This document shows, one piece after another, positions 44,254 through 58,400 of a DNA stretch of 64,000 nucleotides (positions are counted from its first letter, which is position 1; every line of letters begins with the position of its first letter). The notes under the pieces were generated by a model. It made no database searches. It was given only the letters and a program-made list of their open reading frames with translations, and was not told where the DNA came from. This DNA comes from Daphnia carinata. Lineage: Eukaryota; Arthropoda; Branchiopoda; Diplostraca; Daphniidae. The stretch spans positions 6,498,446 through 6,562,445 of the forward strand of contig NC_081338.1 of the NCBI RefSeq assembly GCF_022539665.2, given 5' to 3'. Both the position numbers and the translations under genes were made by a program.

Positions 44254-47200
44254 ATGGACCGTCGTGACCCGCCGCCAGGAGGCACCAGCGGACGATTCAA
44301 GGTAAAAAAAAAAATATATATATAAAATCCTTCCGGAAATTCGTAGAAAAACCTTTTTTTTTTTTCTTTGATTTGATTCGATTTGAAATCAAATACAAAA
44401 AAAAAAAAAGATGAGAAAATGAAATTTGAAGAAAAGCAATAAGCTGTGCGGAAAACCCAAACAAGGACACGCACGTTTAACCGAAATTGAGAAAAGACCT
44501 GAAAGAACCTGGAGCTGAAACGTGTGGCGGATCGATCCAGCCCAAGTCTCTCCAGAGAGTCTCACATCCGCGCGCTCCACTTCTTGTCTGTCCCCGTATT
44601 CCCCCCTCCCTCTTTTTCCCGTCTCCGTTTTCGTATATAGATCTTTAAGGCTCGGATTGACACACAAACATTGACACACATATTCAGGTTACAAACGTCT
44701 GCCTCTTCTTTCTAAATGATTGAAAGGGCTTACCATTTTTTCTTTTTTTTTTTTTTTATGGACATAAGTCATCTTTAAAGATAAACGATCTACGACGATT
44801 GTCATCGATGATCTTTCTCTTTACGTTCTTATTTTTTTTTTTTTTAGCATTAAATGATGAATTTTTTCTATAAAATATGAGAAGGTCGCGTGTATTCCCA
44901 GCCGAATGTTCCAGCACGTCTCTTACACACACACACACCCAAGAGCAAATACCAGGAAGGCGTCTAGAGAAATCGAAGATGATTAGTTCAACTGTTTCAA
45001 GGTTCTCTCTTTTTCTTCTAGTTGACCTATTGACCTCAATTAATAGTCATTTTTGATTGCGAACGCGTGGAAAAAGACGGGCGAATCCATGTTTAATGTA
45101 GGCACGTAAGACGTCAAACGAAAAGGCCGCCATTTTCACTGGAACAGCGAGCCCTGCGTATGAGTTCCATGCCCTCTTTGATTTGACGTTGATTGTGACG
45201 CACGTCTCTTCTATTCACAATGTTCTTTCACCCTACGTCTTCGATTGGTTTCACGTAGCGGTGGCGCTGTTTTTGTCACGCGTTTCACCTGTCTAGAGGC
45301 AAATGGCGGATATGCGCGCGTTCCCGCAGGGAGGAGATTATTTTCCGCACGGGAAAACAACAAACTTTTTTTTTTTTCCTTAAAGATCCCACCCCCCGTT
45401 TCGCTTTGGACGTGCCGCCAATCCCGCACGAAGATGTGGGCGTCACCCTTTTTCACGAACGGCGTGCAAAATTTCGTGAGCGCATGATCCTGGACGTGTT
45501 TGAACATGTTTTTGTTTTTTTCGGGAGGGGGGAAGAGTTCCCGCTCACGCCCACGTCTCCTCCCCCCCCCCCTGTTCGCGGAGCCCGAGCGAAGGATCCA
45601 GGCACCTGAAGGTTAAAATGGACGGCAGAGTAGCAGATCCTGCGCGTTCATATCCCCCCTTCCTCTCTTTATTTCTTTTTCGCCCGTGCGTTCGTGACGT
45701 CGGGGAGAGGGCGTTGACTAAAAACGTAACGCTCCGCTTTGGCCGCAATATCGACGGATGGTCCCGCAGTCTCGAACGGCCAAGCGAAACGGTGAAAACG
45801 GACCGGCCGGATCTGCAGGAAGCAGCTGCCCTTCCCCACCCCAATCCGCCGCTTTTTGTTTTCACAATCCAAAACAAAATAAATTTAATTTTCAATTTCA
45901 TCCGGTGGCGGAGTTCGTTTATCTTCATACCGAAGCTTAAAACATAAATTCCTGCATTACCAGGTAAGAAAAAAAACAAAAACAAATTACAAATGCGCAA
46001 TAATTCTAATTTCAATTTCCCGCAATTTTTTCAAAAATGTAGACGCTGCCGTTTCATATGCTGCAGGCCATCCGCAATTCTATCGTCTGCAATCAACGAT
46101 ATCAAGGTAAAAAAAAAAAAAACAAACATTTATTTCTTGAACGCTTTAAGACACCCTTCCCTCCCGCTTCTTCCCTGCCACCCAACCCCCGTTTGACCAG
46201 CCAAAAATGTACGTATGTAAGATTTGGTCCCGCGTGATTTCCTCGAATGGGCAGTTATCGTCCGATTTAATTCCCCCCCCCCCCCCCCCCCCAAAAAAAA
46301 AGGAAGGGAAAGGAGCAATAGATCTTTAAATTTTACAAATTGTCTGTCATTTTAATTTTGCCTTAACACGAAATGAGGTAAAGGGGAGGGGGTGATGTAT
46401 CGACCAGCTCAGGTGGCAGCACCCGCTTGCCGTGCGCAGTTGCGTTCAATCTTTTGAGATTGTGTTTTAACCTTTTAACTTGTTTAAATAAACACCACGT
46501 ACAGCAGAGCCCACCTACGCCTTGCAAAATGTCGGCACAACTTTTATTTTTTACGCACTAAAAAATCATGTGATTACATCCCCAAAATTGTCCCTTCCCT
46601 TTTTAACGCGCTGGGGATGGGCTTGAACGCGACCACCTACGTGAATCGCAATTGCCATCACGTCAGACGCAGCGAACGCTGTTAAACTCAGAAATAGAAT
46701 GTCGATACATCTGTTGATGACAGTTCCAGGTAAAGAGGGGGAAAAAAATGTTATACGTTCTAATATGTTATTGCTTCAAACAGATCGGATAGACGTTAGG
46801 CTTCTTGCTGAATGTCTTTGAACATTTAATGATGTCTATATATATATAGTATATATATACGATAGGGCATTATGTCAATGATGCCATCTTATATTGAGGT
46901 AGACGATCCCCCCCCCCTCCTTCGTTTCTATCTCAAATGTCAAGTGAATGTAAGAGCTATCATCATCATCATCATCATCATCACGCTGATGGAGGGGGGA
47001 ATGTCATCTTCTGCTATAATCGAAAAATATGCGTTTAAAAAAGATAGCATTTGTTTTTCCCCTCTTCTTTCAATTTCACGTCCTCCCTTCCTCTTTTTTT
47101 TACGTGTTTTTTTTTTTTTCTATTGTTGTCTTGGTGATGACGAGGATCTGCCTCATTATTTACAATGCCGCCGTTGTTGAAAAATTATTCATCGAACCGT

Positions 47201-47943
47201 GCTAGTGGCTGGCGTTTGTTAACGATCAACTATCGATTGATTTTCTTTGAAATATTTCGCGTAGCTTTTTACCTGTCGGATGTTTTCGAAATGGAAGCCC
47301 CCCCCCCCCCTTTTCAAAGATTTCATCGATGTATTTTTTTTTTTTTTTAAGTAGACATGTTACCATGACAACGTTATGACGTGGTAATTCGATACATTTG
47401 CCCCCCCCGTTAGTTGATTGATTTTTTTTTTTGTTTTTTTCTTGTCCGCGATATTATGTTAAGGTAAACTCTTGTGTGTGTGTGTGTGTCCTCAACACAC
47501 ACAACACACACACAACGCTCTTTCTTTTTCAAGTATTAATGGCAACATGGAGGACTCATGGGGGAGGGTTGACAGTGAGAAATGAGGTGGGACTGTCCAA
47601 GCGTGAAATATCATCCGGAATAATAAGGCGCCTCCTACTTCCCATACTTTGTGTTGTTCCATCCGATGGAACGGCTCTTCCATGTGTGTATATATCTTAC
47701 AGCTGTCACTTTTCCCATCGAATTTGCGACGAACCTCTCTGTTGTTTCTTCCGATTGCGAATCATTTGATGTCACGGAGGGGGCCTCCTTTCTGCATCGA
47801 TGGATCGATCAGCATACGACTATGCATCTGAAAATCCAGGTGGATGTGGCTTTGAATTATTGACTAGACTGGACGGGGGGGGGGGGGGCATATAGAGGGC
47901 ACAACCTACCACACGATTGCGTGTTGCCAACTCACAAGACCCA

Positions 47944-47974
<31 letters not shown>

Positions 47975-50900
47975 TCTCTGTCTATCCTATTTATTTATTT
48001 ACTTCTCTTCTACGTACGTGTATAAATGTTGCAGTCCCATGGAACACGGACTCTTCGGGGACATGGCAATACGTCAGAGTACTATACACATGAATAAAAG
48101 AGGCAACACACAGAGAGGGGGAAATAAGAGAAGGGCCTGCGTCTCTTCTTATATAGAAAATAAATTCAACCTGAGAAGAGCGTCCACCATCGGGGAAAAA
48201 AAAAAAAGACAGTTCCGTAGAATGAGGAACTTTTGAGAGCAGGGGGAGTAAATGACAACAAAAAAAAAACATTGTAAAAGAAAAAAGGGGGAAAGGTTGC
48301 CTAGCAACCGTGACACGCTATTGTGTGTGTGTGTCATTCTTTCACCTTTTTCCTCAATTGATTTTTGAAAGAAAAAAAAAAGGACATTTGCATATGCAAA
48401 AGAAGTCGATGCACATACCAATAGGTGATTATTACGTACATTTCTACCTTGTGATCGTACTGGACTAGACAGGAAGTCGTCGGATCAAAAGGAATTGGAA
48501 AAAAAACACGTAGGAAGGGGAGTCGTGTGTCGCTCGTTAGTTCCTTGTTGTCATCCCCCTTCTCCTATTCCCCGCGTGAAAGAGGAAATAAAAAAAAAAA
48601 AAAAAAGTCTTTTCATCTTGTACAATTTCCTTCCGTCGACTTCCGTCTCGCACACGTCGAAGGCAAAGAAAGAAAAACTTTTTGGCCCCCCCTCCCTCAT
48701 TTTCGTGTGTGCACTTGACATGTATGTCAATACGTTTTTGAAAATTGCCGCCCTTTCTCATTACGTAATGATTTTTTTTAGAATTTGTATAGAGGGGGAA
48801 ATACAACGAGGATCTCTCGCTTATGGTCTCTGCCCCTCTTACCACTTACCCATTTCCCAATTTCCTTGTGCCGCAATAACTTTTTGGCAACATGTTTGAT
48901 GGTCTGTTTTCAACGTGATTCTATTCATTTTTTTTGTTTTTTCTCCTTGTTTATTTTTTAAAGTGCAGATTGAGAAAAGGCGGCTGGACTCGAGAGAGAG
49001 AGAACCTCGTTGACCCTTTTTAAAAACCCTAAATCGAATAAGGCGTTTTTCATTTTTAAAACATCCGGAATTATCCCTTCCGATTATTATATACAATGGC
49101 CACCGTCAAATGATTTGCAATCAGCCCAACGCCTCGTTTTCAAACCAAATCGAAAATCACAAATTAAAATTCAAATCAAATTAAAACAAAAAACAAAAAG
49201 GGCGGGACTTTCAAAAAATAAAAACGCATCAAAATGCCGATGATACCGTTCCTGAACATGGAGGCCTCTTTGGCCAAAGAGATCCTGATGGAGAGGATCC
49301 GCGAGCCGCACACGCAGCGCCGACTGGTCCTTGTCATCGTGTCCATCGCTCTGCTGCTGGACAACATGCTCTACATGGTCATCGTGCCAATCATTCCCGA
49401 CTATTTGCGGACGATCGGCGCCTGGGACACGCACATCGAAGGCGGCGAATACGTGACGGAGCCGAACCGGTGGCACGTCAACACGACGGGCAACTACAGC
49501 GTGCCGGGCAACAAGTCGGTCCACCTCGTCAACGGCGTCATCGTCTACGAAGGCGAAGATGCGGCCATTGGGGTCCTCTTCGCCTCCAAAGCCATTGTCC
49601 AGCTGATGATCAATCCTTTCTCCGGAGCGTTGATCGATCGCGTCGGCTACGAACTGCCCATGATGATCGGCCTGACGATCATGTTCCTCTCGACGGCCGT
49701 TTTCGCTTGCGGCCGCTCCTACGGCGTCCTCTTCTTCGCCCGCTCGCTCCAAGGCGTCGGCTCGGCTTTCGCCGACACGTCGGGTCTGGCCATGATCGCC
49801 GACCGGTTCACCGAGGAGAGCGAACGAACAAAAGCCCTGGGCATCGCCTTGGCTTTCATCTCTTTCGGATGCCTCGTAGCGCCGCCGTTCGGCGGATTGC
49901 TCTACGAGTTCGCCGGCAAAGAGCTGCCCTTCCTCATCTTGTCGCTCGTCTGCCTCGTCGACGCGCTCATGCTCAAGTTGGTAATGAGGCCTCGCGGTAT
50001 GAGCCAACTGGGCAAGTCAACATCGTCCGTGAATTTAGCCGGAACGCAGGGGCCCCAAGTGGGCACGCCCATTTGGCGTCTCCTCATGGATCCTTACATC
50101 GCCGTCTGCTCCGGCGCTTTGATGATGGCCAACGTTTCGCTGGCCTTCCTGGAGCCGACAATCTCCGTCTGGATGATGGACACGATGGATGTCGAACAAT
50201 GGCAACTGGGCATGATTTGGCTGCCGGCTTTCTTCCCGCACGTTCTCGGAGTCGTCATTACCGTCCGGATGGCCGCCCGCTATCCTCAGTACACCTGGGT
50301 CATGGCCGCCTTCGGTCTGGCCCTGGAAGGCCTCTGCTGTCTCATCGTCCCCTTCGCCCGCTCCTACTGGGTCCTCATGATCCCCATTTGCGGCATCTGC
50401 TTCGGCATCGCCCTCATCGACACGGCCATTCTGCCCACCATGGGCTACGTCGTCGATGTCCGCTACGTCAGCGTTTACGGAAGTATCTACGCCATCGCTG
50501 ATATATCCTATTCGTTCGCTTACGCTATCGGGCCCATCATCGCCGGTGGCGTCGTCGACACGATCGGCTTCTTGGCCCTCAACATCGGAATCGCCGTTTC
50601 GACCCTTCTCTTCTGTCCCGTCCTGATGCTCCTGCGCCACATCTACGAGTACAAACCGTTCGGAGCCGATGGCGACGGAGAAGAGATGACGGGCTTGGGA
50701 CCCGCGCCCACCATCGGCCATGGATTCTCCGGCATCGCTGGAGGAGGATCGAACATTATTCCGCTCATGTCCGACCCTCCCGACAAACAATATCAAACGT
50801 ACGCCCTGCAGGAGTCGGGAGGCCAGCGCTATCAAATGAGCGCTAACAATCCGCTGGCTTCGCAGCCGAAGAATCACTTGGAATACGGCAGCGCTAGGCA

Positions 50901-52426
50901 TCAGGATACGAACATCGATGCCGCGTCGGCTGGCAATCATCACAACAATGGCTTTAATAATCGTAACAATCAACAGACTGAGAGTAAGAAGAAACCGCCC
51001 GTCCCTCCGCTACCGCAAAAGATCCAAATGACTCAAAGGCCTGCGGCTATCACGACGGCTAACGAGACAGCCACGGCCGCGGCCACGAGGCATCAGGAGT
51101 CCAATCCGTTTCTAGCCAGTTGGGATTGAAACAAAGAAATTAAAGTTTTCCAGAAAATGAGAGTTTCCAATTTCCATCGTCGAAATTTAATTGTTTTTAT
51201 TTTATTATTAATTGAAAAGGACGGGTTTCATTTTAGTAGACGTTGATGTCTTTTTTCATATTTCAATCAGCGGTTGAACACACACACGAAGGGCGGAATT
51301 GAATTAAATCGGGTTTTGTGTGATGCGATTTATTTACGTCATAGTAGCATATTGTCTTTAATTCGAATCGAAAAGACATTTAAAAAAAAAAAGCAAACGG
51401 ATAGAGATCAAAATATTTGTTCTGGCTAAATAGAATTATTTCATCATCGTCGATGTGTAATCATGCAATAAAGTGTGTTACATGCATGACCCCCCTCCCA
51501 CTCCCTCTCTTTTTAATCGTGTGTAACAATTCATATCCTAACATACACCATAACCCTTTGAGGATCTTGACGATTATTTTAAAGCTAAAAAAAAAATGAC
51601 AGCCCTAAACTAACAAGTCCATCCCTATAATTCGATTTGAAGTTATTGTAGGCATTTCATCCCCAACGCCCAACCATTTTTTAAAAGGCATTATCGCTAA
51701 TATAAATTCCCCATTTTGAATTTTCAAATCGAAATAGTTACGAAATTTTTGGGTTGTACATCACGTTTCATTCTAGTTTTATGTATAAACAAAAGCATAT
51801 CAATGTCAAATCGCTTGATTGTGTATTTATTTTAGTGAAAAACAGTAGAATTTCAAAAGAATAGGCTCCTCATCATCGTCCACAAGCACAATTTTATCAT
51901 TGTTTTTTCTGTTTATGAATCACATTTTTTTTTTTAAATTCTACTATGTTTGTGCGTGTTGATTATTGCATTTAAAAAAAAATGGCGACAAAAATGTGTG
52001 TATAGTCTAACGAGTTCGAAGGAAAAAAAGGTGATTCAAGGATAAAAGAAAAGGAAAAGAAAAAAACAAATCGATTCGAAAATGTACAAAACCTTTTTTT
52101 TTTCTTTCCCTTTCTCCAATTTTTTTTGCTAATTGTAATAAAATAAAGGCACATATAGTTCTATGTCTGTTTGCCGCTTTTCTTTATCTGTAAATATATA
52201 CACATCGATTTAAGTTTTGTTTTTTTTTCGCCTAAAATTCGATCCACGTATTTCTATACACAATCAGCACTGGACTGTCGTAGCTGCTTTCTCTTTGCAT
52301 CGATTTCTATTTATTTTTTAAACAAATACATCCCCCTCCCCCGCCCCCTTTTATTTATCTCCAAAAAGGAATAACACAAGTGGATTGTAATTGTTATTTA
52401 TACATATATATAAAAACAATTTGCTA

Positions 52427-52458
<32 letters not shown>

Positions 52459-55400
52459 ATGTGTGTGCGATGGTGTCATAACAATAAAACGATCAAGTCG
52501 TGTGTGTCGCTCCAACAGACTTTAGTTATACCGGCCTCTCTGCCATTTCCCCAATGTTAAGGTAAGCATCCTATACGTGATGGCTCTCTCTCTCTCTCTC
52601 TCTAGCTAAACAAAAAATATATATCAAAAGAGTGGCAGCACAGAGAATTGGCTTTTTTGCTCCGAAAGGTCATTCCAATTTCTCCCTCCCTTCCGTACAA
52701 TCCCTAGACGTAGGGAGCCATTTTTTTTTCTCATCACGAGACTCACGATTTCTGCTATTTTTTTTTTTCCTTCTGTACGGTTCAATTCCCTCTGTACCCT
52801 ATTCTCGGCTTCCCACACGCACGGCTCTTGATCGCATGGAACGAAAGAAATTATTCCAAACAGTGGATCGCATCAAATAGAATTCTTTATAGAAAGGACA
52901 GCAGACGAAATTTCAGAGCTTTGCATAAGCTTTTAAACGGTTTATGCTGCACTGCATAATTGAAAATTTTGAAACAAAAACGTCCACTGTCTTATTTAGC
53001 AATCTAAATATTTGTGTTCCCGGTGGCGAACTCGATATGTGACTGGACGTTGATCTCCATGTCTTTTTTACGTATGCAAAAACACTCCCTTTCTCGCCCA
53101 CGAGGATTTAAAAGCCACTCAGACGATGTCGAAAATAAAACCCTTATAAATATAGATCGAATCCCCCATACGTGCACACATCGCATTTGATAGCATTTGG
53201 AAAATCTAAACTTGGCTCTCTCTCTCTCTGAACTGACATAGTTTTTAGGCTAAATCATTCAAAAAGAAAGAGCTCTAAATCTTTAGCAAAAAATTGTCGG
53301 ATATGATTAAGATGAAGGATCGTATATAGCTTTTGATGATTCATCTTCTCCCTCATGTGCGAGGGAAAAAAAACAGGGGGAGGGGACGAAGAAGGGCGCG
53401 GCTAATGAGTTCAACATCATTAGCGGCTCCCTCCCAAGTCTACAGCACACACGCTTATAACGTGTGTGCGTTCGGGAGTTTTGATGGCCGCACTGAAACT
53501 ACTGCCACCGTAGAGACCCCACATTTATATAATTGGCTAACGTCTGTGAGTTTTTTTATTCCTTACTCGTTTTCCTGTGATGAACTTGAACTGCTCGGGA
53601 CGGCCCCCCCCCCCCCCCGTTCCATGTCAAAAAGTTTTGGGTTTCCAGCTAGACATTAGAACTAATGGGATGGTAATGTAGAAGAACGAGGGTCTAGAAA
53701 ACAAAGCATGAGGGAAGCTGGATCGTGTTTCCATAATGCCCTCCGCTGTGCAACATCGATTCGACGTTAACAAATATTATGGTTGTACATCGTAGTTAAC
53801 GTATGGCATCAAGTAGTTATGGCGAAATGAAACGTCACAGCAGCACAAGCCATTCTATAGATAGGGGGTGTTGACTCGCTTTCAAAAGGATATGTAGAAC
53901 GATGTCAAAGATATAGACGGGGGAGGCGTTACCGCACAAACGTTTTCCTATCCAACCCAAAGGGGCTCTATTCTACAAATCCCTAGGATTTCTTTTTTTT
54001 TTCGGTGTATTTAACCATTAGATTGAGGCCCCGATTTCACGGGGATACATATAGACGGCAACACTAGCCTATTATGTACATCGACGTCGTAGATGTGCTC
54101 CTTCCGAGAAAAAAAACTTTCTATTCAACTTCAGAAAAAGTTAAAAAGAAAATTGGTCTGTTCTTGCATTGATCGGGACAAGGTTATCTGACAAAAAGGG
54201 CGTGCCTGTTACGTGACTCGAATCGACGACATAGCTGCAGGCGAACGAGGGCACGCCAACCGAATATTACGTAGATTCTCTTCTGATAAATGTGCACGTT
54301 AGCCAAAAAGAAAAGGCAATATAATAAGCTTAGAAAGTATATACTATTTGAGCTGTACAGGCCTTTGAATGATGTATTAGATTGTTACACACGCACAAGC
54401 AATACGACGTTGATTTCGATTCGTTCTCACCGATGAACATCCAACGGGCCGTCAATGTATCTAAACAAGCTATTCTGATACATATACGGGAAGGAATTCT
54501 TTATTCCGTTCAAGTCGTGTGTGCATGTTTAAGTGAAAAAGAAAATGTATCGATTTGTGTTGTGTTGGTGTGATGTGACGAGATTGCTACGGAGGAATTC
54601 CCGTATGGCCATGGACGTTTCCTCTCCTCGTATCGATTGGTAAGGTAATCAACGTAGAGTCGTTTGGACGTGTTACGTACTCAGCGTAGACGCCTCCTTT
54701 TGCTAATGGATGTTGGTGACGTTGGTAACGAAACCAATCACAACCAGCAAATTGGATCGTAATTACAGGGCCATTTCCTCCCATATTTTATTCTCAAAAC
54801 AAATATGTATTTTTTAAAAACTCTCAATCGTTTCCCATCAGCCACCTTGAGGCTATATGCGTCATCATTTGGGGTTGATGTATGTTAATTTAGGCTGAAA
54901 TGTGACAGTTGATTGGGATTCCTTGTTATTCGCAGCATTTGAAAGTTTTCAACACTTCATCAGCAGAACATTTTGAATGGTACTTGGACAAACTGTTTCG
55001 TTCCTCATTTCAGAATGATGAAGTACACAATTTTGATTTAGAAAAAGAATTGATGCTCCTCATTGTGAGAAGCAGAAAAGTCAGGTGCACTTTCTCCGAT
55101 TGGATCTAATTGAATTACTTTTCCCTCCCCTCATCTTTTTTTTCCCCCTATGTGTACACTTCCCTTCTCCTTTTTTATTCTTTTCATCTCTCTCTCTCTG
55201 TATACGTACTGGTTGTTGCTTTTAGTTATTCACTTTCTTCTCTCTTTTTTTTTTCAATGTTACATAACGACATCACAAGGACTACGACCTTTGACGAGGA
55301 GTTGGACGGGCTTCACATCATCATCAGGACGAATCGAGTCGAACCCCAGCATCCGTACGAGTTTCATCGACAACATGAGTTTAGAAGTAAATAATTTTTT

Positions 55401-58400
55401 TTTTTTTTTTTTTTTAAATTAAGGCTCTCTATTATTATCGTATAAAAAAATCAAAGAAGGAAATTTGATTGGAAAAAGTGTGTAGGTACAAGAAGAAGCT
55501 CTAGGTTATGTAAAAACTGATAAGGCATCAGCTCAAATTGTACAGATTGCTTTCGTCAATTGAGAGATAAGTCACATCTCTTTGCCTCCCTCCTTTTTAG
55601 CTTTTATTTTCAAGAGAAACATTCACAAAAAAGAGAGAGAAAAACACTTTAGAGCAGTCCCGCTGTGTTCATCAAATATTCTAATCCAACGTGACGCACA
55701 GATCTCTATAGCCCTTTTATCGCAAAATCAACTAATGCTGACAGTGCGCCTAAGATTCTTCGTGAGTTTTTTCGGCTATATTCAAATGAGTTTTTATTGT
55801 AGAATATGCACAGATATTTAAATCTTGTTTTTAAAAAATGCGTCCAACTATTTGAAACGTGTTAGAGATTCAAACTCGAATCAAACGTAAATAAAATATA
55901 GCTCTGCCATGTCCCTCCCGAAATTTCGTGCAAGCTTTTTTTTTTTTTTTGTATATGCTCATGCGTTTATACTGGCGAGTACTAAACATATACACAACGA
56001 ATAGATCCTCTCCCCTCGATCTATAGCTTTTCTACTTTTCTCTTGTAACTTGGGTTGTCCCTCCCCTGAAGGGTCTCCGGAAGAGATGGAGGGTAGAATC
56101 TAAAGTGGAGTCTGAAGGGAGGCAAAGTTTTTTTTTTTTAACGTACCAGTCTCTCTTCTCTTTTATATGCCACCCTTCTCTAACGTCTAACAACAGAGCA
56201 AAAAAAAAAAAGAACGAAATGTTGTATAAGAAGAAAAGGAAGGTAACAAAGTTAAGGTTCCCCTTAGGGCCCCTTCGGTTCCTTTTTCTCTCGTTCCGCC
56301 GGATAGCACTTGGGCGGTTCTCTTATTTCCCCCCCCCCCCCCCCCCCACTTTGCTTCCCCTTTTTATTTTTTTATTTTTTCGTTTGGCCCCCATTTTCTG
56401 CGTGCAGCTTCGTGTAGTTTACGATTTCCACCTTGGGATTCACACGAAACGCAGGCACAGAACACACAAAAAAAAAGTTGTTTGTATATATTTCAAAAGA
56501 AAAAGAGAATTGTTTTGTCAACTTTGCGTTTTGTAATTTGATTATTAAACTCTTTGAACTCTTTGACACGTAGCAGCTTCTATGATAGTCGACACTATCA
56601 TCTTATCAATGTGAAATTCGCGTTAGAAAAAAATGGGGTAGTAATACTACTCTTTAAAGTACCTCAATCTGAAAATGCTGTAGTGTAAGCATTCGGAGAA
56701 ATGTTTCCTTTTTTTTTTTTCTTACTCACCGGGCTGATTTTTTCGTCTACAGAATACACAAATTCCTACCCCTCCACCTACTCCCGATTGAGAGAGACGG
56801 GGGCAAAGTCTCTAGTGGCTTAACGAGCTAGAGGGGGGATGTGCGGCGTCCCAATGTTGTACGTAACACAGTTCCGAGCGCTGGTTCTCTAAGGTATTTT
56901 CCTCACGTTCCGTTCCACACACACACACACACATACAGTTGTGTGTGTATAGAGTTATATACTGTCGGAGGGGAACAGAAAAATAGAAGGGAAAGAGAAA
57001 AGGGGGACCTTCATCAACTGAAACAGACAATAGCCGAGTATATACACACACACACACACATAGTTTCTCTTCTTCTCTGTGTGTGTGCTTCTTCAATCAT
57101 CATCAAAGAGAACCAGTTGATATTCTGCTCCTATACCGTGTGTGTGTGTGTGCCATCGCAGAACTATGGAACGTGATTTCGATGCCGTTGATTATTACAA
57201 CCAGAGATAAAAAACAAAACTTAATGTCTTTCTATTTAAATGTATAGAGTGTGAAATACGATGCCCTGCAGCATCTGCAGGATGTCGCACGCGCCTCTTA
57301 GGGAGAGAGGCAAAAAAAATCGATGATGTATTTTTTTTTTTACTTCCTCTGGGTGTGGTTGTAGTGGTCGATAAATGTGGCGCTGTGGTATATGGTAGGT
57401 AAAAAAAAAGGGGAAGTTTCAGAGCATTGCGTGCGAACTCTGTCAGCAGGTGAATACACACACATCCCTCTTTTCATTCGAGTCAGCCATTTTTGTTTGT
57501 CTCGAGCTTACCTTTAGAAAACATTTTGCAGGGGGAGGCTGTGTGTCTCTTATTGACACAGGGCCGCGGTCCTTGCCCTTAATTTTTAATGAATCGATGA
57601 AGAGGATTTCGAATTTGGATGATGATGGAATACATTTAACGATCATTATTTTGCATAGGCTGCATGGCTCCCGAAACTGCCCGTGCCACCGTTAGAACAA
57701 ACGATGGCCGGCTATTTGGAAGCGGTGGAAGTGGCCGTCGGCGATGAAGAACAAAAAGCCGAAACCCGTTTGAAAGTCGAGCGTTTCATCTCGTCCGACG
57801 GCATTGGTCCAAAACTTCAAGAGTTGTTGCTAGAAAAACAAACGAAAGAAGATAATTGGGTAAAAACAATTTAAAGTGTTTTGTCTAAACAATTTGCTTT
57901 TGATTGAACGTGTATTTATCTTAGGCCTATAATTGGTGGATGGAGGATATGTACTTGTGTAACGATATCGCCCTGCCAGTTAATTCTAATCCGGGCATGG
58001 CTTTCCCTCTGCAATTCTTGCAGAATGCATCGAACGATAATGACGACAAACATAATGGAAGCAATAATTTTGTACAAAACGTGGCTAATTTCATTAGCGC
58101 CATTCTCGATTACAAACAATTGATTGACCGGTAAGTCTATTCACGCTCCCCATTAAGATGAATGTTCTAATGCAAAACGTAATTTAAACAGGACGTACAT
58201 TTTCATTAATGTCACATTCTCGTTTGAAAGAATCGATCCTTTATAATTCCTACACCGGGTTAAGAAACAAACGCCCTATCACGGCTAAATAATAGATAGA
58301 CTATTTTGCATGTATGTAAATGTTTCATTGTTATGTACTAAAAATTGATCGATCGTTATTTCTTTTCATTTTACATATTACACCCTGGTGGCGGGGCGAA

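Larger units (their letters stand above)
51130..55279. other. 3' flank of VAChT and rest of ChAT intron 2
   Basis: AT-rich intronic DNA containing the VAChT 3' UTR (AATAAA at 51467-51472), several CT/GT microsatellites and two weak protein-like segments (54587-54784 minus and 54930-55109 plus). No confirmed gene besides the host. Confidence 0.5.

Noticed and set aside
49171-50973. Long antisense frames (278 and 312 codons) and a 343-codon plus frame over VAChT
   Set aside because: VAChT is strongly conserved and GC-rich at third positions, which leaves other frames open. The translations are charge-rich and unlike any family.
55282-55386. Alternative frame of ChAT exon 3 ([20 protein letters not shown])
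   Set aside because: It also looks protein-like, but its phase does not match the secure exon starting at 57659, whereas the other frame matches both neighbours.
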